A DNA stretch of 64,000 bases from Rhabditoides inermis (GCA_963966185.1 CAWZYM010000396.1:124001-188000); one strand, 5' to 3'; positions 36,301 through 48,559 are shown, counted from the stretch's first letter. The notes: generated by a model not told the origin, from the letters alone. Numbers and translations: made by a program.

Positions 36301-37390
36301 CCGAGATCGCCGCCCTAGTCAAGGATAGGTTCCCCTCGCACTCTGTCGACCCAGTCGAGACTCTTCTGGCTGTCAAGTACCTGGCTGATCTCCATCCTGT
36401 GAGGGCGCGTCTTCCACCCGCTGCCACAACAGACATACACAACATGATTGAGAAGGTGAGAATGAGTATGAGTCATTGAATATTGTTATCGTACTTGTTT
36501 CAGGTTTCGTCGCAGCACCTTTCTCTTTTCCATCCTCCTCTGTTCGCTCGTCTCCTCGCCAGTCTTCGCAGGAAGGTGCCTGTCGATACGACAGCCAAGA
36601 GCACTGTCGGAAAGCGGAAGCCCGATTGTCGCCTTTACGAGTCTCTTGTGCAATTCAAGAACGCCACCACATGCGGAGAGAGAAGGTCGGCGAACTATAG
36701 AGACGAATATAACTTTGTATTTGAGGTGTCCTTCGGACGCGGCTGACGGGGGCTACGCGAGTCGCAGCAGCAGCGAGGACTTGGACAAGGAGGGGCGTCG
36801 CGTGTCGCCTGGTCTGCCGTCCCCTCCCTCCGCCTTCCCACCGCACCACCTCACTCTCCTATGCGAGGAGCTCAACGAAGTGATCCGCGATCCGCTCTCA
36901 CCCCGCAGTGAGCACTCACTCGCGTCGCCGGCACTCACTGAGAGGGAGGGGACGCAGTCGCCTCTGGTGAGGCTGGACGAGGCGAGTGACGAGGAGGTGG
37001 AAGAGGAGGAGGACGAGAACGTCGCCATGGACTACATAGTGTGTGGAGGAGTGCGGGTGGCACTGCCTCGGCTCAAAGAACAACAGGCCGCAGTCACTCC
37101 CGTCCGACCGCGCATCAACTTCCCCCTCGAAAGAACGCCCAGCAGCAATGATCTGGTGCTGAAGCGCATACAGGCGAGTTGTACTCTCCCCATCTCGCAT
37201 CACTCTCTCATTGCAGGTGCAGCGCACCCTCTCCTCCCTGTCCCTCAATCAGTTCGGGTCGTCGACGTCTCTCTGTTCCGAGATGTCTTCGTTCGAGCCC
37301 GGCTCTCCGATGCAGTTCGCCCCGTCTCCATTCCAGCGAAGTCGCATCCCGCGCTGCTCCTTCCGCCGACCAACCACACCCCTCAAATAA
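30338..37390 (+). CDS. Unrecognised 1758-residue protein with Cys/beta-rich repeats
   Basis: Twenty-four exons, all phases consistent: 30338-30421, 30503-30622, 30668-30766, 30809-30988, 31033-31278, 31587-31725, 31777-31973, 32018-32179, 32222-32311, 32357-32518, 32562-32675, 32718-33274, 33316-33448, 33492-33602, 33642-34012, 34057-34246, 34290-34745, 34789-35126, 35634-35736, 35792-35989, 36033-36455, 36504-36685, 36726-37173, 37217-37390. No signal peptide or TM. An N-terminal basic region is followed by a possible single ankyrin-like unit (RAAITSQNTGAVASLIEQG). Residues from roughly 180 to 1350 show alternating hydrophobics and short recurring units (CGxW/GVWxxxG, LxCxxL), suggesting a right-handed beta-solenoid. 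The C-terminal third is acidic, Ser/Pro-rich and disordered, ending SFRRPTTPLK. Intron 23 is GC-AG; introns 19 and 22 end in AAG and GAG. I do not recognise the family. Confidence 0.87.
35130..35545 (-). mobile_element. LINE 3'-end remnant inside intron 18 of the large gene
   Basis: On - the segment ends in GGATAAATGATTGATTGATT, a repeated (TTGA)n tail typical of CR1-like 3' ends. An upstream open frame ends EWYSNGPGMIIDRVSSSRH. The host intron is 507 nt while its neighbours are 40-310 nt. Family uncertain. Confidence 0.55.
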
Positions 37391-37625
37391 TGCGTCATTG
37401 TGATTGTTATGCTATTCCCACTTGTGTTATCTCCGTGTGTTACGTATGCGTGTGTCATTTCTGACTTCTCATGTATTCTCAGACCCCTTCGCGTTACTAA
37501 CCTTGCTAACCTCTGTCTATTCTACTACGTCTAACCCACTAACCACATGTCTCCCCTCCCTCCCTCTCCCCTCCTTTGCACTAGCATTGTTGTGTCAGCT
37601 CTCCATCCCACGGGTAATGAATTCG

Positions 37626-37631
37626 TTTATT
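37626..37631 (-). terminator. Polyadenylation signal AATAAA
   Basis: It lies 20 nt after the stop of the - strand small membrane protein gene and about 235 nt from the convergent + gene stop at 37390. Confidence 0.7.
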
Positions 37632-37650
37632 TTCACTTTGTTTTGATAGA

Positions 37651-38924
37651 TCACACAATACACACAGGAGACACTTTTGACACTTGGCTACACAGACAAA
37701 CAAAACTCAGCGGTTCATCCAGTGGGTACGATAGAGGAAAAGAAAGGAGTCGAGAAAGGCAAGGGAGTGAACGGCGGAGAGGAGGCGTACATACCACTCC
37801 ACCATAGAGATGCGCAGAGGGAAGCCGACGTGAGCGACCAGGGGCTAGAGAGTGGGTGAGAGATGAAAAGAGAGATAGAGAGATAGAGAGATAGAGAGAG
37901 GGGGGGAGGTGCGGAGAGAGGGAAGAGAGTACCTTGTCTCCGTAGGGCGCCTTCCAGACGGCTGTCCAATCGGTGCGGAAGAGGTGCGCAGACGAGAGCT
38001 GCACGAGACAGGCTGGAAGGGCGGATATGCACACGGACACCGGAAAACGCGGCGCGCCCTCACTGAGCGACAGTGAGAGAGCCGCGTGCGAGTGAGTGAG
38101 AGAGTCTGTGTGCGTGTGTATGTGGCCGTATCAAGTACGGCATATTATGAACATTGGCCCCTTCCGCTCATCACTTCATATCCTGTCCTCCTATTGCCCT
38201 GCAATCGACGGAAATACAGCAATGATTCGAATTACAGTCTCACGCACATGCACAAATATGCTAAACCGATCATGGCCGAACAAACATTGGGAGATAGGGG
38301 GAGGGGAGTACGCAGTCAGCCAACCGGTTTCCGTCTCAGCCAACCAAAACATGGATTTGATAACATTCACCTGATTCACCTCTGCCATGCGGCATGCGGG
38401 CGTTTCAAAGCGAGAGCCTTATCCCTTACGAGAGGACGCGGGCGCGAGAGCGGATGAGTGTTTTGGTAGTGTTTGTTCATGTCTTCTCTCCTCGAAAGGT
38501 CTTGCCTCCCCCTCTCTCTTCCCTCCTTCCGCATTGAATTACCACACATCCACGTCCATTTTAGCGCTTTACTATAACCCATTTGCCATAATGAAACTAT
38601 TACATCTACATGGTTGGCATTTTCTCCACAAATGCCACTCTTTTATCACGTGGTCTCGAATAGATAAAAAAGATATATAGATAATGTTAGTGCATTGTAT
38701 TAGATCTAATGAGGGGACATTTAAAATGCACTTACTAGAGTGAGAGAGAAGAAAAAGAGATGTACAATGACTGCTCTTTCCGCGAATGTTTGTGAGTGAT
38801 GTGTGACACCTCAACTCGTAAACTGCGACTCATATCCCTCAAACCCCGCCAGGTATATACTCTAGGTATATGTAACCTGTGAACCGGCGTTTCTATTTTG
38901 TGGCAGGCGTGTTGATACCCAGTC

Positions 38925-38967
<43 letters not shown>

Positions 38968-40281
38968 ACCGGTTCAGTCTTGGTTCGCCAGAGACACTCG
39001 AATATGTTGCTCGCACCGTGTGAGGGTGTTTCTCGCGGGGGACTCTGTCCCCCCCCCTCCCCCCTTCTCTCTCTCCTCCCGTCCCTCAATCATCTCATCA
39101 TCGCTTCTTGCGCGTCTCGGCTGTCGCTTCTTGCCGTGCCAATCCATTACAGTCTCCCACCCATCCGGGAGATGCGGACCACCCACGCCGTTTACAGGCC
39201 AGTAATTGGCTGTCTCGTGCACAGTTCTAGAATCACTCGGAATAGCCCGGCACTATCACATCTTCCCATTGCCGTTGTTTGTATGTGTTGCTAATACGGC
39301 CCGTTGCTACCTGCGAGTAGTGCATACTGCATTCCGAGGGTGGTGGGGCAGACTCCGCGGGCCGCGATCCAGCCTGTCTGGACGACTAACAGCGCGAGAG
39401 AGAGCACCACCTCAACCATAGTCTCTTCTATCTCCTCTCCTCTCCATATACCTCTGTGCGCATCGTCCACTTTGTCCAGGCCGGGTGCGTGAACCGCTCC
39501 TGAATGTGTGAATATGTGGGTGGCTTCACATCACACCTAAGTAACCAGATATCCCTGAGTGCACCTCTGCAACTCTCTCTTTCTCTCTTTCTATCTCTCT
39601 TTCACTCAGCTCTCGGGGGTCACTGGTCACATCGCATTTGCAAACTCGCGCCTCCATAAATATCTCTGCTGCGAACGGCGACATCGTAAAGTCGGCTGTA
39701 AGAATATCGCAATCCGGAGTTAATTAGCGGGCAACTGCTGTCCCGGCGCAAAAAAGCGACTCTCTCGGCTTATACGAAGTGCTCAAATGTTATTACTTTT
39801 TGCCGCATTCAATCCACTGTACAAGTGTATTGAGGTTGAGAGGTGCGGAAATTTCATGCGGAAATTTCCATTCTGGATTAGTTCCTTTTTTGATCACACG
39901 AAGCATGCCTCAATCACTTCGAGTGATGTTCCATTGTGACGATACAGTAATACCAGTGGTAATTAGTGATTCGACAGCGATGTTCCGAAATACCGCCCGC
40001 CACCGATTCCTATTTTGTAATCGCATCCGTTTTCCCGGTGGATTTCATTAGACGGCTAACGAGATTCACCGATTCGTGTTGTTTCATTTCGTAGACAATG
40101 TTGTTGTTGTTGCGGACTATAATTTCTCTCTGAACAGTTTCTCTCACACGAGACACGAGATTTCTGTTGCGTATGAATTTGCCTCATATGTCTAGCTCGT
40201 TTTCCTCGCGAACCACAAGTTACCCACTCTACGCTTGGTTCCATAGCTGAGTCTTATTAGCCTCATCTCGGAGTCGGAGAG

Positions 40282-40326
<45 letters not shown>

Positions 40327-40505
40327 CTGCTCGATCTGTCTGCCTCCTTTCCTCTCTCAACTCCCCACGTTACCCAACTGACACGGTTTTGAGTTGCACC
40401 GCTTGTGCCGTATTGTATTATTTCTCTCTGTTGTCTCTTCTAAACTTCCCGAAACGTGGCATAGTGTTTATCTCACTCCGTCCGCAACTCGCATGTATCA
40501 TTCAC

Positions 40506-40550
<45 letters not shown>

Positions 40551-41539
40551 CCACGTAGCTCCTCCTAATCCCTTCTCCCAGGGTACGAGTATGCCACTTC
40601 CCTTCCGAATTCGTTCGTTAGTGTTCCTCGCTCATCTGTCCACACTATTACATTCCTTTTTGTGTGTGTGTGAGGGAGTGGCAAGTACACCCCCCTGCAT
40701 GTTTTCATGTGGCATGTCGCCGACGCGGATTTCCTTTCCGTATCCGGGGAGCAATCACAAAACAACAATGCGCCTTTCTTCCCTCGCAATTCATTCCACC
40801 ATGTTCCAAGCAGCGAGTGTACCCTCGGGGGTAATAGCATTGCATTCGTTCTTCCGCCCTTCTGCTACACATATTGTTGACGCGCGCTCGTTAGCGTTAG
40901 CTACGCACTTTTTGCGATTCGAACTGGATTGTTGTGACAATGTGAAAAGGAGGGAGAGAGAAAGAGAGGGAGAGGGGCGTACCGTGTTGGTGGTATTGTG
41001 TTGTGGCGGGGGAAGGGCGAGGGCATGGCGTGCGGTCGTCGCACTCACGCCTCCTTGCAGCGACACGGCCACGCACTCGCGAGGCGACCGCCACTCCCTT
41101 CAACACATACACACGCATGTTATGCCGCCACTCGCACACTCATCACCCCTCCCCTGTCTTATTCTCTGTTCTTGGATAGAAGAGCGAGGTCGAGGAAGAG
41201 GAGGAGGAGGGGAGGAGACAAGGAGTGGGATGGGAGGGAGAGAACGGCTATTGTGGTGTGCTTCCGGATACAATTCGCGCCGGGCCCGCCCCCTGTGATG
41301 TGTCATACCTGCGGACACACACTGGCACATCCGACACCAGCACCACGGCGACGGCAGCCAGAAGGCACAACTCGACCAGCTTGAAGACGAGCGCGCGCCT
41401 GCCACGTCCGTTATTGTTTTCCTCTCTCCCCCTCTCTCTCTTTTTCTCTCTCTCTCTATCTCTCTCTCTCGCTATGTCTGCCTCTGTCTGTCTCTGTCTC
41501 TCTGTCTTACCGGTGCACGGAGGGAACGACCAGTTTCAT
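37651..41539 (-). CDS. Small multi-TM membrane protein, unrecognised
   Basis: Eight exons join in frame to 164 residues: 41539-41511, 41398-41309, 41097-41049, 39499-39452, 39422-39311, 38012-37933, 37844-37795, 37687-37651. A short start MKLVVPSVHRR leads to TM1 (LVELCLLAAVAVVLV), an external loop (REWRSPRECVAVSLQGG), TM2 (MVEVVLSLALLVVQTGWIAA), TM3 (TTLGMQYALLAACLVQL), a basic/aromatic loop (FRTDWTAVWKAPYGDK) and a weakly hydrophobic end. Topology resembles small tetraspan-like proteins but no family motif is seen. Introns 3 and 5 exceed 1.2 kb, unusual here, and introns 2 and 4 end in AAG or GAG. The last exon is the least certain part. Confidence 0.68.
38926..38965. repeat. (CT)n microsatellite
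   Basis: In intron 5 of the small membrane protein gene. Similar tracts in this gene lie at about 40284-40326 (GA) and 40508-40545 (CT), both in intron 3. Confidence 0.95.
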
Positions 41540-41673
41540 TTGCGGCGCGGTCGGGAAATGATCCGTGATGGTGGGCGAGGGAACTTTGGCAGGGAGAGAG
41601 AGGCGCATGCAAATCTCATTCGCCGCTCATTTCCGATGCTCGCATTGCAATATGCCTAATGTGCCCTGCTGTC

Positions 41674-41708
<35 letters not shown>

Positions 41709-42181
41709 GAGTGCATCCCAGAAGGCTCCCTTCCACTCCCGCTTCCACTCTCGCGCTTCCTGTCTCATGTCTTCTGTGAGGCGTGAACAAGGCGGCAACG
41801 TGACAACGTCGTCATCTGCCTCTAACGCATTCGACCGCAGAGTTCTCGTATCTCCCTCTCTCTCACTATCTACCCTATTCTCTTGTAGACAGCGGGGCGA
41901 GAGGGTTTCACATCATTGCCTGTTTGTTTTCGGATTGTGAATGGCAGATGTGAAGAGCTTGTATGTAGTCGTGTGTACGCATAGTCTACTCTCCTTCCTT
42001 CTCCCGTTCCTCCTTCTCCTCTCGACTCTCGCGTCGAGAGGAGAAGGAGGAACGGGAGAGAGTTGCATCGCACATGTCTCGTCCATCCCACCCAATGAAG
42101 GCAATAACGTGTGGATTTGGGAGCTCCGTGCCCTCATATGTGCCGGCCGGAATGACTGCGTTCCTTCCCTTCCCTTTCTCC

Positions 42182-42238
<57 letters not shown>

Positions 42239-43691
42239 TTTCTTCCCTCTGACCCCTCCTGCAACGTCGAAATTGGCAATTTCCCTGCGGCTGCGGCGTC
42301 ATTTCCGCGCGGGGTGTTGATAGTTTGTGATTTCCGCTTTCTCTCTCTCTTTCTCTCTTTCTCTCTCTCTCTCTTTCTACCAGCGCACAACGACCCTAAT
42401 CCCCTGGTATCAGTTGGTTTATCTCGGCGCCCGGGCACACGCACCTCTCCCCCCCCCCCTTCTCCCCCATATGACTGCGGAGAGAAAGAGAGTGCACGGG
42501 TAATTGGTGTTGTGGTGATTGGATTGTGATATGGCAGCGCCTCACGCCTGCTCCCACCGAGTACAGTCAAGTGGTGGGAATAATGCCTCCACTCTCCCTC
42601 CCTCCCCCTCCCTCTCTCTCTCTCTCTCTCCCTCTCTCTCTCTCTTCAATCTGTGATGCCGGGGCAGTCCTCCCATCTCATTCATTGCAACAGCGTCCCG
42701 CACACCCCTCCCCCCTCCCTCCACGTGTGTGTCTTGCATACAGCATATTACCACAGAGGGGTTCTCCGATTTCTGTGGCGGGTGGCTTCATGGAATAGTC
42801 TAGTTCGATCCCAGCGGGCGCGCTCCTTCCTAGACCACCCCGTGTACGATGCGCCCCTCGCTCACTTGCCCATACATCGCTCCCACTTATCCTGCAATGA
42901 GTGTATGTGTACGTTCGCGACTATTTTATGCATGTGGATTGTCGAATGCCTCTTCTCCCACTTCTCCATCTGTTCTCCTTTGCCATCCATTCGCACCTGC
43001 ACCTCTCTAGTCTCGCGGGCTTTCATTTCTGCAAGTAGGTTTCGGCATCCGGTATATTTAGCATGCGTGCCGGGATATCCCAAAAAAAAGCGGGGGAGAA
43101 GGTGAGAAGGCGTTGGGTGGACATTGGTGGAGCGCGCAGTCGTCTCGTGTTTCCCTTTCCAACGTCGGCCTGCTCACATGCACTCACTCGCCATTATATC
43201 ATGTAAAGTGCAGGTTGGCGCAATTCGTCCTCTAGCCTCATCTCGCTCGCTGCCCCCTTTGTCTAGATATAGGCGGAGTGTTGATGGTGTGTCGCATATA
43301 GTGAGATGTGGACTCTATGCGAGCGCCTTCCTCTCCCCTTCGACCGCATCCCCCATCCCCCCATCCACTCGCACTTCTCAAACTCGTGCGACTCCCACTC
43401 CCCTCTCTCTTCCTCCAATCACCACCCGCCCATTCCCATACATATTAAATTGTTGGTGAATGTACATTGCCTTCTTTTCTCTACTGGTAAGTACGAAAGT
43501 GCACCTTGTCGGTTTCCGCGTAGACTCGAACCGCATCGACCACATCCTTCCGAATCTACGGCGACTTTCGGAGACATCTTGTTGATCCCAGCTACCGCAT
43601 ACCTCATCACTGAATATTCGTGATATCGCGTGTCTCTCTCGATTCACGCATTTCGCTTTTCATCTGTTCCACACTTGTTTCAGATGTTCTG
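41540..43691. other. Intergenic, low-complexity
   Basis: Contains (TG)n at 41677-41708, several CT/pyrimidine tracts (42182-42240, 42335-42378, 42595-42645) and a perfect hairpin at 42000-42059. No coding exon could be joined. Confidence 0.6.
42000..42059. repeat. Perfect 27-bp-stem hairpin
   Basis: The left arm TCTCCCGTTCCTCCTTCTCC and following CTCGAC is exactly mirrored after a 6-nt loop (TCTCGC). No mismatch or bulge is present. It stands alone in a pyrimidine-rich spacer. Confidence 0.95.
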
Positions 43692-46247
43692 ATGACTGAC
43701 TGTAACGGGACAGCTTGCGCGGCCGCCGCGGGGGCGCCCCAACAGAACATGGCCACCGCCGAGATTGTGAGTCGTCGGCGCCCCGCGAGGCCCACAAACC
43801 CACCAAGGACAAACACATGCGAATTCTCATAACGCTATATATTGTAAATTTATGCGTGCGTGTAAATGCGGCTGCGATGCAATGATGACAAATGTTTCTC
43901 CCACACACTATATCCGTTACACAAGTGTATAGCAATTGCAGAGTTTATGTGTGACCTATATACTTTCACATGCTCTACACCAACATAACACCACTATTGT
44001 TTGCAGATCGAAATAGGCATGTATTGCGTGATTCTGCTGGTTGGAGGACCGCTCAATGTACTCTCCTTTCTCAGATCAATGAAGGTATCGAGAGTGCGAA
44101 TGTGCAAGTGAAAGATTGAAGTTTTAGGCCATGCAGTCACAACGAACGCCGTCGCAGATCATTCTGTTGAGAGTCAATCTGAACATAGCCGACCTGCTGA
44201 CTCTGTTCGTGTACGTGCCGAAGCAGATCATATGGCTGCTCACCTATCAGGTACATCTCTATCCCGCTCCCTCTACTCATCCCTCTTTCTCTATCTTTCT
44301 CTCACACACGTCGCTACCGTTGCAGTGGTACGGTGGTGAGTTGCTGTGTCGGGTGTGTTCCTTCTTCTCCACCTTCTCCTTCTACCTCAACTCCTTTGTG
44401 ATAGCTTGTATCGCAATCGACCGCGTCTACGGCGCCTACAATATCAGGTGAGTTCATGCGGTACCGTACCCCGCACTATTCCAGTCATCCGACCGATTAA
44501 TGTAGTTGCTCGAGAGTTCGTATAGACAGTCATTTTCTCTGAACCGGCCCCCTGTTCGCGCTTTTTCAATGTTTCAATCAACACAACTGGCCATTTGTAT
44601 CGCGATGGAATTAGTGGGGATATGACTATTAGTGCAGATACAATTATACTCGACCACCTCGCCTCTCTTACACTACATTACGCTTTCACGTTTGCCGTAT
44701 ACAGTAAGGAGCTACACTTGGCAACGAATAACGGTCACCCCGCAACGCAGAATGGGGAGGGCAGAGGGGAGAGAGTGACGAGTGGGGGTTGCAGCTCTCT
44801 CAACGTGCAGAAGAGGGCGTACGAGAGATGTCGCTCCCTTCTACTCGCAGGATGGATCGCCGCCTTTGTCTTCTCCCTACCACAAACCTTCATCTTCGGC
44901 ATGTTCGAACCGTTTGAGGACTTTCAGTGAGTAGAAACGATGGGGAGAGTGGTAGCAAATGGTCCGTTTTTAGGCAGTGCACGCCGGTGTGGACGACATT
45001 CTCGTTTGAGAAGTTCCCTCTGCTGGAGAGAGACGACATTCCGGATGCGAGAAAACACGAGGTGGGATGGACAATAGAAACAATAGAAGAATGAGATGCT
45101 TATTCAACGGCGTCTCCAGATCGCGGGGGAGATCGAGCAGATGCAGCGCTGGGAGAAGACGTACAACATTCTCCATCTCCTCTGCGTCTTCTGGATTCCC
45201 GCAGTCATCGTGGTCGTCTCCTATCTCACCGTCCTTCTACTCCTCCAGGGTCTACTACAAGGTACAGCTATTTCCATGGGCAAGTCGCAACGCGCATCAG
45301 GCATGCATGCATGCCTCTCTCAAGCTTTTCTCATGCTTTTCCGAATTCCCGACGCCAGTTTTGTTTTCTCTGACTCAATCGCAGACACACTATACGTTAT
45401 GTACGTATACATTCGGAATGGGAATCAGTTGCATACATGGAATCATAGTGCGTGGTAGCATTGAGGGCCGTATTAGGGTATTAGACAAGTATACTGCTTG
45501 TTTTCAAGGCGGCACGTTGTATTTGAGTCATCCAACCTGTACACAAACAAGTTCGAATCGAGTTTGTATTCCGCCATCGTCTCCTGTGATTTGTAGCGTA
45601 AAATCGCGAAACAAAGTTTGATTCGATGTTTTTTTCATTGTCCCACATTCCAATGGTTCAAATTGCGACATGTTTGAAATTGAAAAAAAGAAGTGCAAAC
45701 TTGTGAATTTGAAATATTGAATCTCGTCGAGGTGGTAAAAATATATCCTGAATTGTCATAACAGAACTGCTATTCTGAGGGTAATAATCTACTCTGGCCG
45801 CTACTTAAGACATTTCATCTCACATACGAAAATTAATCGGACGCGATAGAGTGCAGTGCAGACGGTGGTGTTTATCCAGTGAGTAGTGAGATGAGATGCG
45901 AGAGAGCCTGAGTAAGCAGACACACACACACTCCACATCCATATAAACAATTTCAAACGTCTCTCTCTCTCGGACGCAATTATAATTCTAAGTATGTTTA
46001 GATCCGGAGGAGAAGCGGAAAGGGAGCGGGGTGTACGCGCGGAAGAGGAGCATCCTCTCAGAGGGCAGCAGAGGTCCGTCCATCAACACACGCCCAACCG
46101 CACTCGTGTTCACGCAAACAACTGCGAGACGCGACAATGAGCCATTCATGATTACATGATTGCTTGCAGCCTACTCCACCGTCCAATCTGATGTCACATC
46201 CGGACTCCTAGTCACCACCAAACTCTCCAAAGAGAACTCGTGAGTCG

Positions 46248-46304
<57 letters not shown>

Positions 46305-46596
46305 TTACTGTACGATTGCATACCGCTTCTCGAAGCATATAGCGTCTGTTGTTCTCATTAAAACCTTGTGTTATGGTAGATTGGCATTTCTCTGTTTTGT
46401 ACGACGCAAAACAAAAGTAGCGATTCAAACAAAAAGTCATAGAACCTGATCGCCTCGACATACGCACAAGAATTTCAGGAATGCAACGGGCGATGATACG
46501 TCGTGTATGAGTGGGCCCGCCGAGAGAACGGCTAGGAGAGACAAGATAGGGTCCATAGCATACAACACCATACACAGGGCGAGACAGGTAAGGAGA

Positions 46597-46643
<47 letters not shown>

Positions 46644-46851
46644 GGTTGTTGAGGTGGCGAAGCGGCAGGCGGCGCTGATCCTAGCTGCCTACCTCACGTT
46701 CTGGTCTCCGTACAACGTGATAGCAGTGATGAACCTGGTGTACGGCCGCACTCTGACAGCCTCCTTCCACCAGGCGATCACCTTCCTCAATGCCCTCATA
46801 TGCGCCAATCCCATTGTCAACCCAATCATATACGGTCTATTCAGAAAATGA
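43692..46851 (+). CDS. Rhodopsin-class peptide GPCR, GnRH/AKH-receptor-like
   Basis: Eleven exons: 43692-43766, 44007-44084, 44128-44250, 44326-44447, 44795-44926, 44974-45061, 45120-45261, 46002-46073, 46170-46239, 46479-46587, 46654-46851; 402 residues. A short N-terminus with an NGT glycosylation site precedes seven TMs: TM1 has GGPLNVLSFLRS, TM2 LNIADLLTLFVYVPKQ, TM3 follows a conserved Cys (GELLCRVCSFF) and ends AIDRVYGAYN, extracellular loop 2 has QQCTPVW, TM6 has LTFWSPYNVIAV and TM7 NPIVNPIIYGLF. The DR motif, the WSPY motif and the NPIIYGLF end fit the GnRH/AKH/corazonin receptor group, which nematodes have expanded. The third intracellular loop is long and spread over three small exons. 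The last intron has (GA)n next to a GAG acceptor. The ligand is unknown and the C-tail is very short. Confidence 0.88.
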
Positions 46852-46944
46852 GTGTGTGTGTGTCATATGTGTCCCCCTTCCCTCCCTCCCTCCCTCCCCC
46901 TCTTTTCTCTCACATCCACGGGTTCTATGCGTGTAGATAGCACA

Positions 46945-46946
46945 CA

Positions 46947-47012
<66 letters not shown>
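46945..47012. repeat. (CT)n microsatellite in GPCR 3' region
   Basis: Pure CT about 90 bp after the GPCR stop. An AATAAA at 47064 may be the polyadenylation signal of that gene. Confidence 0.95.
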
Positions 47013-47016
<4 letters not shown>

Positions 47017-47232
47017 CCCTCTCTTTCCTTCTCTCTGTGTGTTTACCAACAGTTCATCAGCGAATAAATAAACCATCATTTCGTGCGCTGTGAGTGGGTG
47101 AGAGAAAGAGGGAGAGCTCTTTGTGTCCGAATATAACTCGCAATCGAGTCGTTGTGGAGTGAGGTGAGAGTGGTGAGAGGCTCGCACCGCTCCCTATAAA
47201 GGCGGCGTGCTGAGTGGAGTGGAGCAGTGGTC

Positions 47233-48201
47233 ATGTTACTCCTTCTGCTCCTCCTTCTCCCTCTCGCCGCTGCTTTCCCGCAGATGCCTATGGCTATGCC
47301 GGATCCGGTGAATACGTTGTTGTTCTTTTTTGTTCTTGGAATGATTCATGTGGTATGTGTTGCCGCGTCTCGCTGTGACTCACTCACACTATTACCCACT
47401 CACTTCCACGTCCATAACGCCAATCGAGTGGAAAGACGCCGCGAAAAAACTCCTTGCACTTGCTGGGGGAGAAAAAATGAGGCAGCAAAAGTCGTTTAGG
47501 GGCCATACCATAATGAAATTGCGCCAGACTACCGTACTGCTATTAATGGGTAATGAAAGTGTGTTTTAGGGCATCCCGCCTGCACTTGTCGCACTTCTCC
47601 CACCCGAAGCGATCGCCAAGCTACGGGCCATACACGCCGACATATCCCTACCTCCACACGTATGTTGCACAACAACGTGTGTCCAGATGATCACCAAAGG
47701 TTCAGATGAAGGCGGAGAGGATCGACGCTGTGATGGCGTCTCTGCCGGATGAGGTGCTGGACAGACTGCCCCCACCGCCCGGCTTCGCCCAGCTGCCCCC
47801 AGACGTGCAACACAAACTCAAGGCCATCAGCCGCAACAAGGCACTCTCATTCCAGGAGAAAAGCCAGCAGACCAGACAGATCATCGAGTCCCTCCCGCCA
47901 CAGCAGGTACGGAAGTGAGAAAGGGGGGGGCGAGGAAACGGGTGTTGGATTGCAGAGGGCGCTGCTGCCGGGCCCGCCGCCACCGGGCTTCGAGAACCTT
48001 CCGGCCGAGGCGAGGGAACGCCTGCGAGCCATTCACGAGAACACATCTCTCGGCTTCCGCGAGAGACACGCACAGATCAAGCAGGTGAGCAAATGACAGA
48101 TTGGCTAGATATACACACTAGTCATCTTACAGGTCATTGACTCTCTGCCGGAAGATATTCGAGCCAAGATCCCGCCGCCGCCGCCCGTTCCGTTTGCCTA
48201 A
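47233..48201 (+). CDS. Secreted Pro-rich triple-repeat protein
   Basis: Exons 47233-47307, 47570-47659, 47706-47906, 47956-48084 and 48133-48201 give 187 residues. A strong signal peptide (MLLLLLLLLPLAAAFP) is followed by three diverged units of about 50 residues, each reading a PPPPGF-like start, LP.(E/D)...KL(R/K)AI, a polar turn and a helix ending SLP. The best units are FAQLPPDVQHKLKAISRNK and FENLPAEARERLRAIHENT. The helical half recalls nematode SXP/RAL-2-like secreted proteins, but I cannot confirm that. A TATA-like TATAAA lies 33 nt upstream. The protein probably acts outside the cell; its role is unknown. Confidence 0.85.
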
Positions 48202-48559
48202 AAAAACAGCATCACGATTGAAAATGTTGTATTCGTTGTATTTGTACAAAACATAATTTAAACTAATTTCAAAGCATTCAAGTCAAAATATGTGTAAGTT
48301 TGATTGTGTATGTAATAATGTTTATGTTCATTCTTCGGCAAACCGGAAATCGCATCACAAAGGCGAACCGGAAATCGGACCACAAAATGGGCGGGGCTTG
48401 CAATTTACTACGAAACACTACAAAGTGAAGATAACCAAATGCACTAAAGAACACTACATATAGTAAGTCACACATTCTGATTCTCGTGGAAAGCATAAAA
48501 AGTCTGTATAAAAAAAATGAAAAATCCACGTTTTGCCGATTTAGCTCAAACTTGCTGCC

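Noticed and set aside
36504..36746. Early stop (36746) for the giant protein by reading through intron 22
   Set aside because: Splicing 36686-36725 keeps frame into a further 200 residues with two more good junctions.
46171..46575. Minus-strand ORF of 134 codons within the GPCR
   Set aside because: Shadow of GPCR exons and a GA tract.
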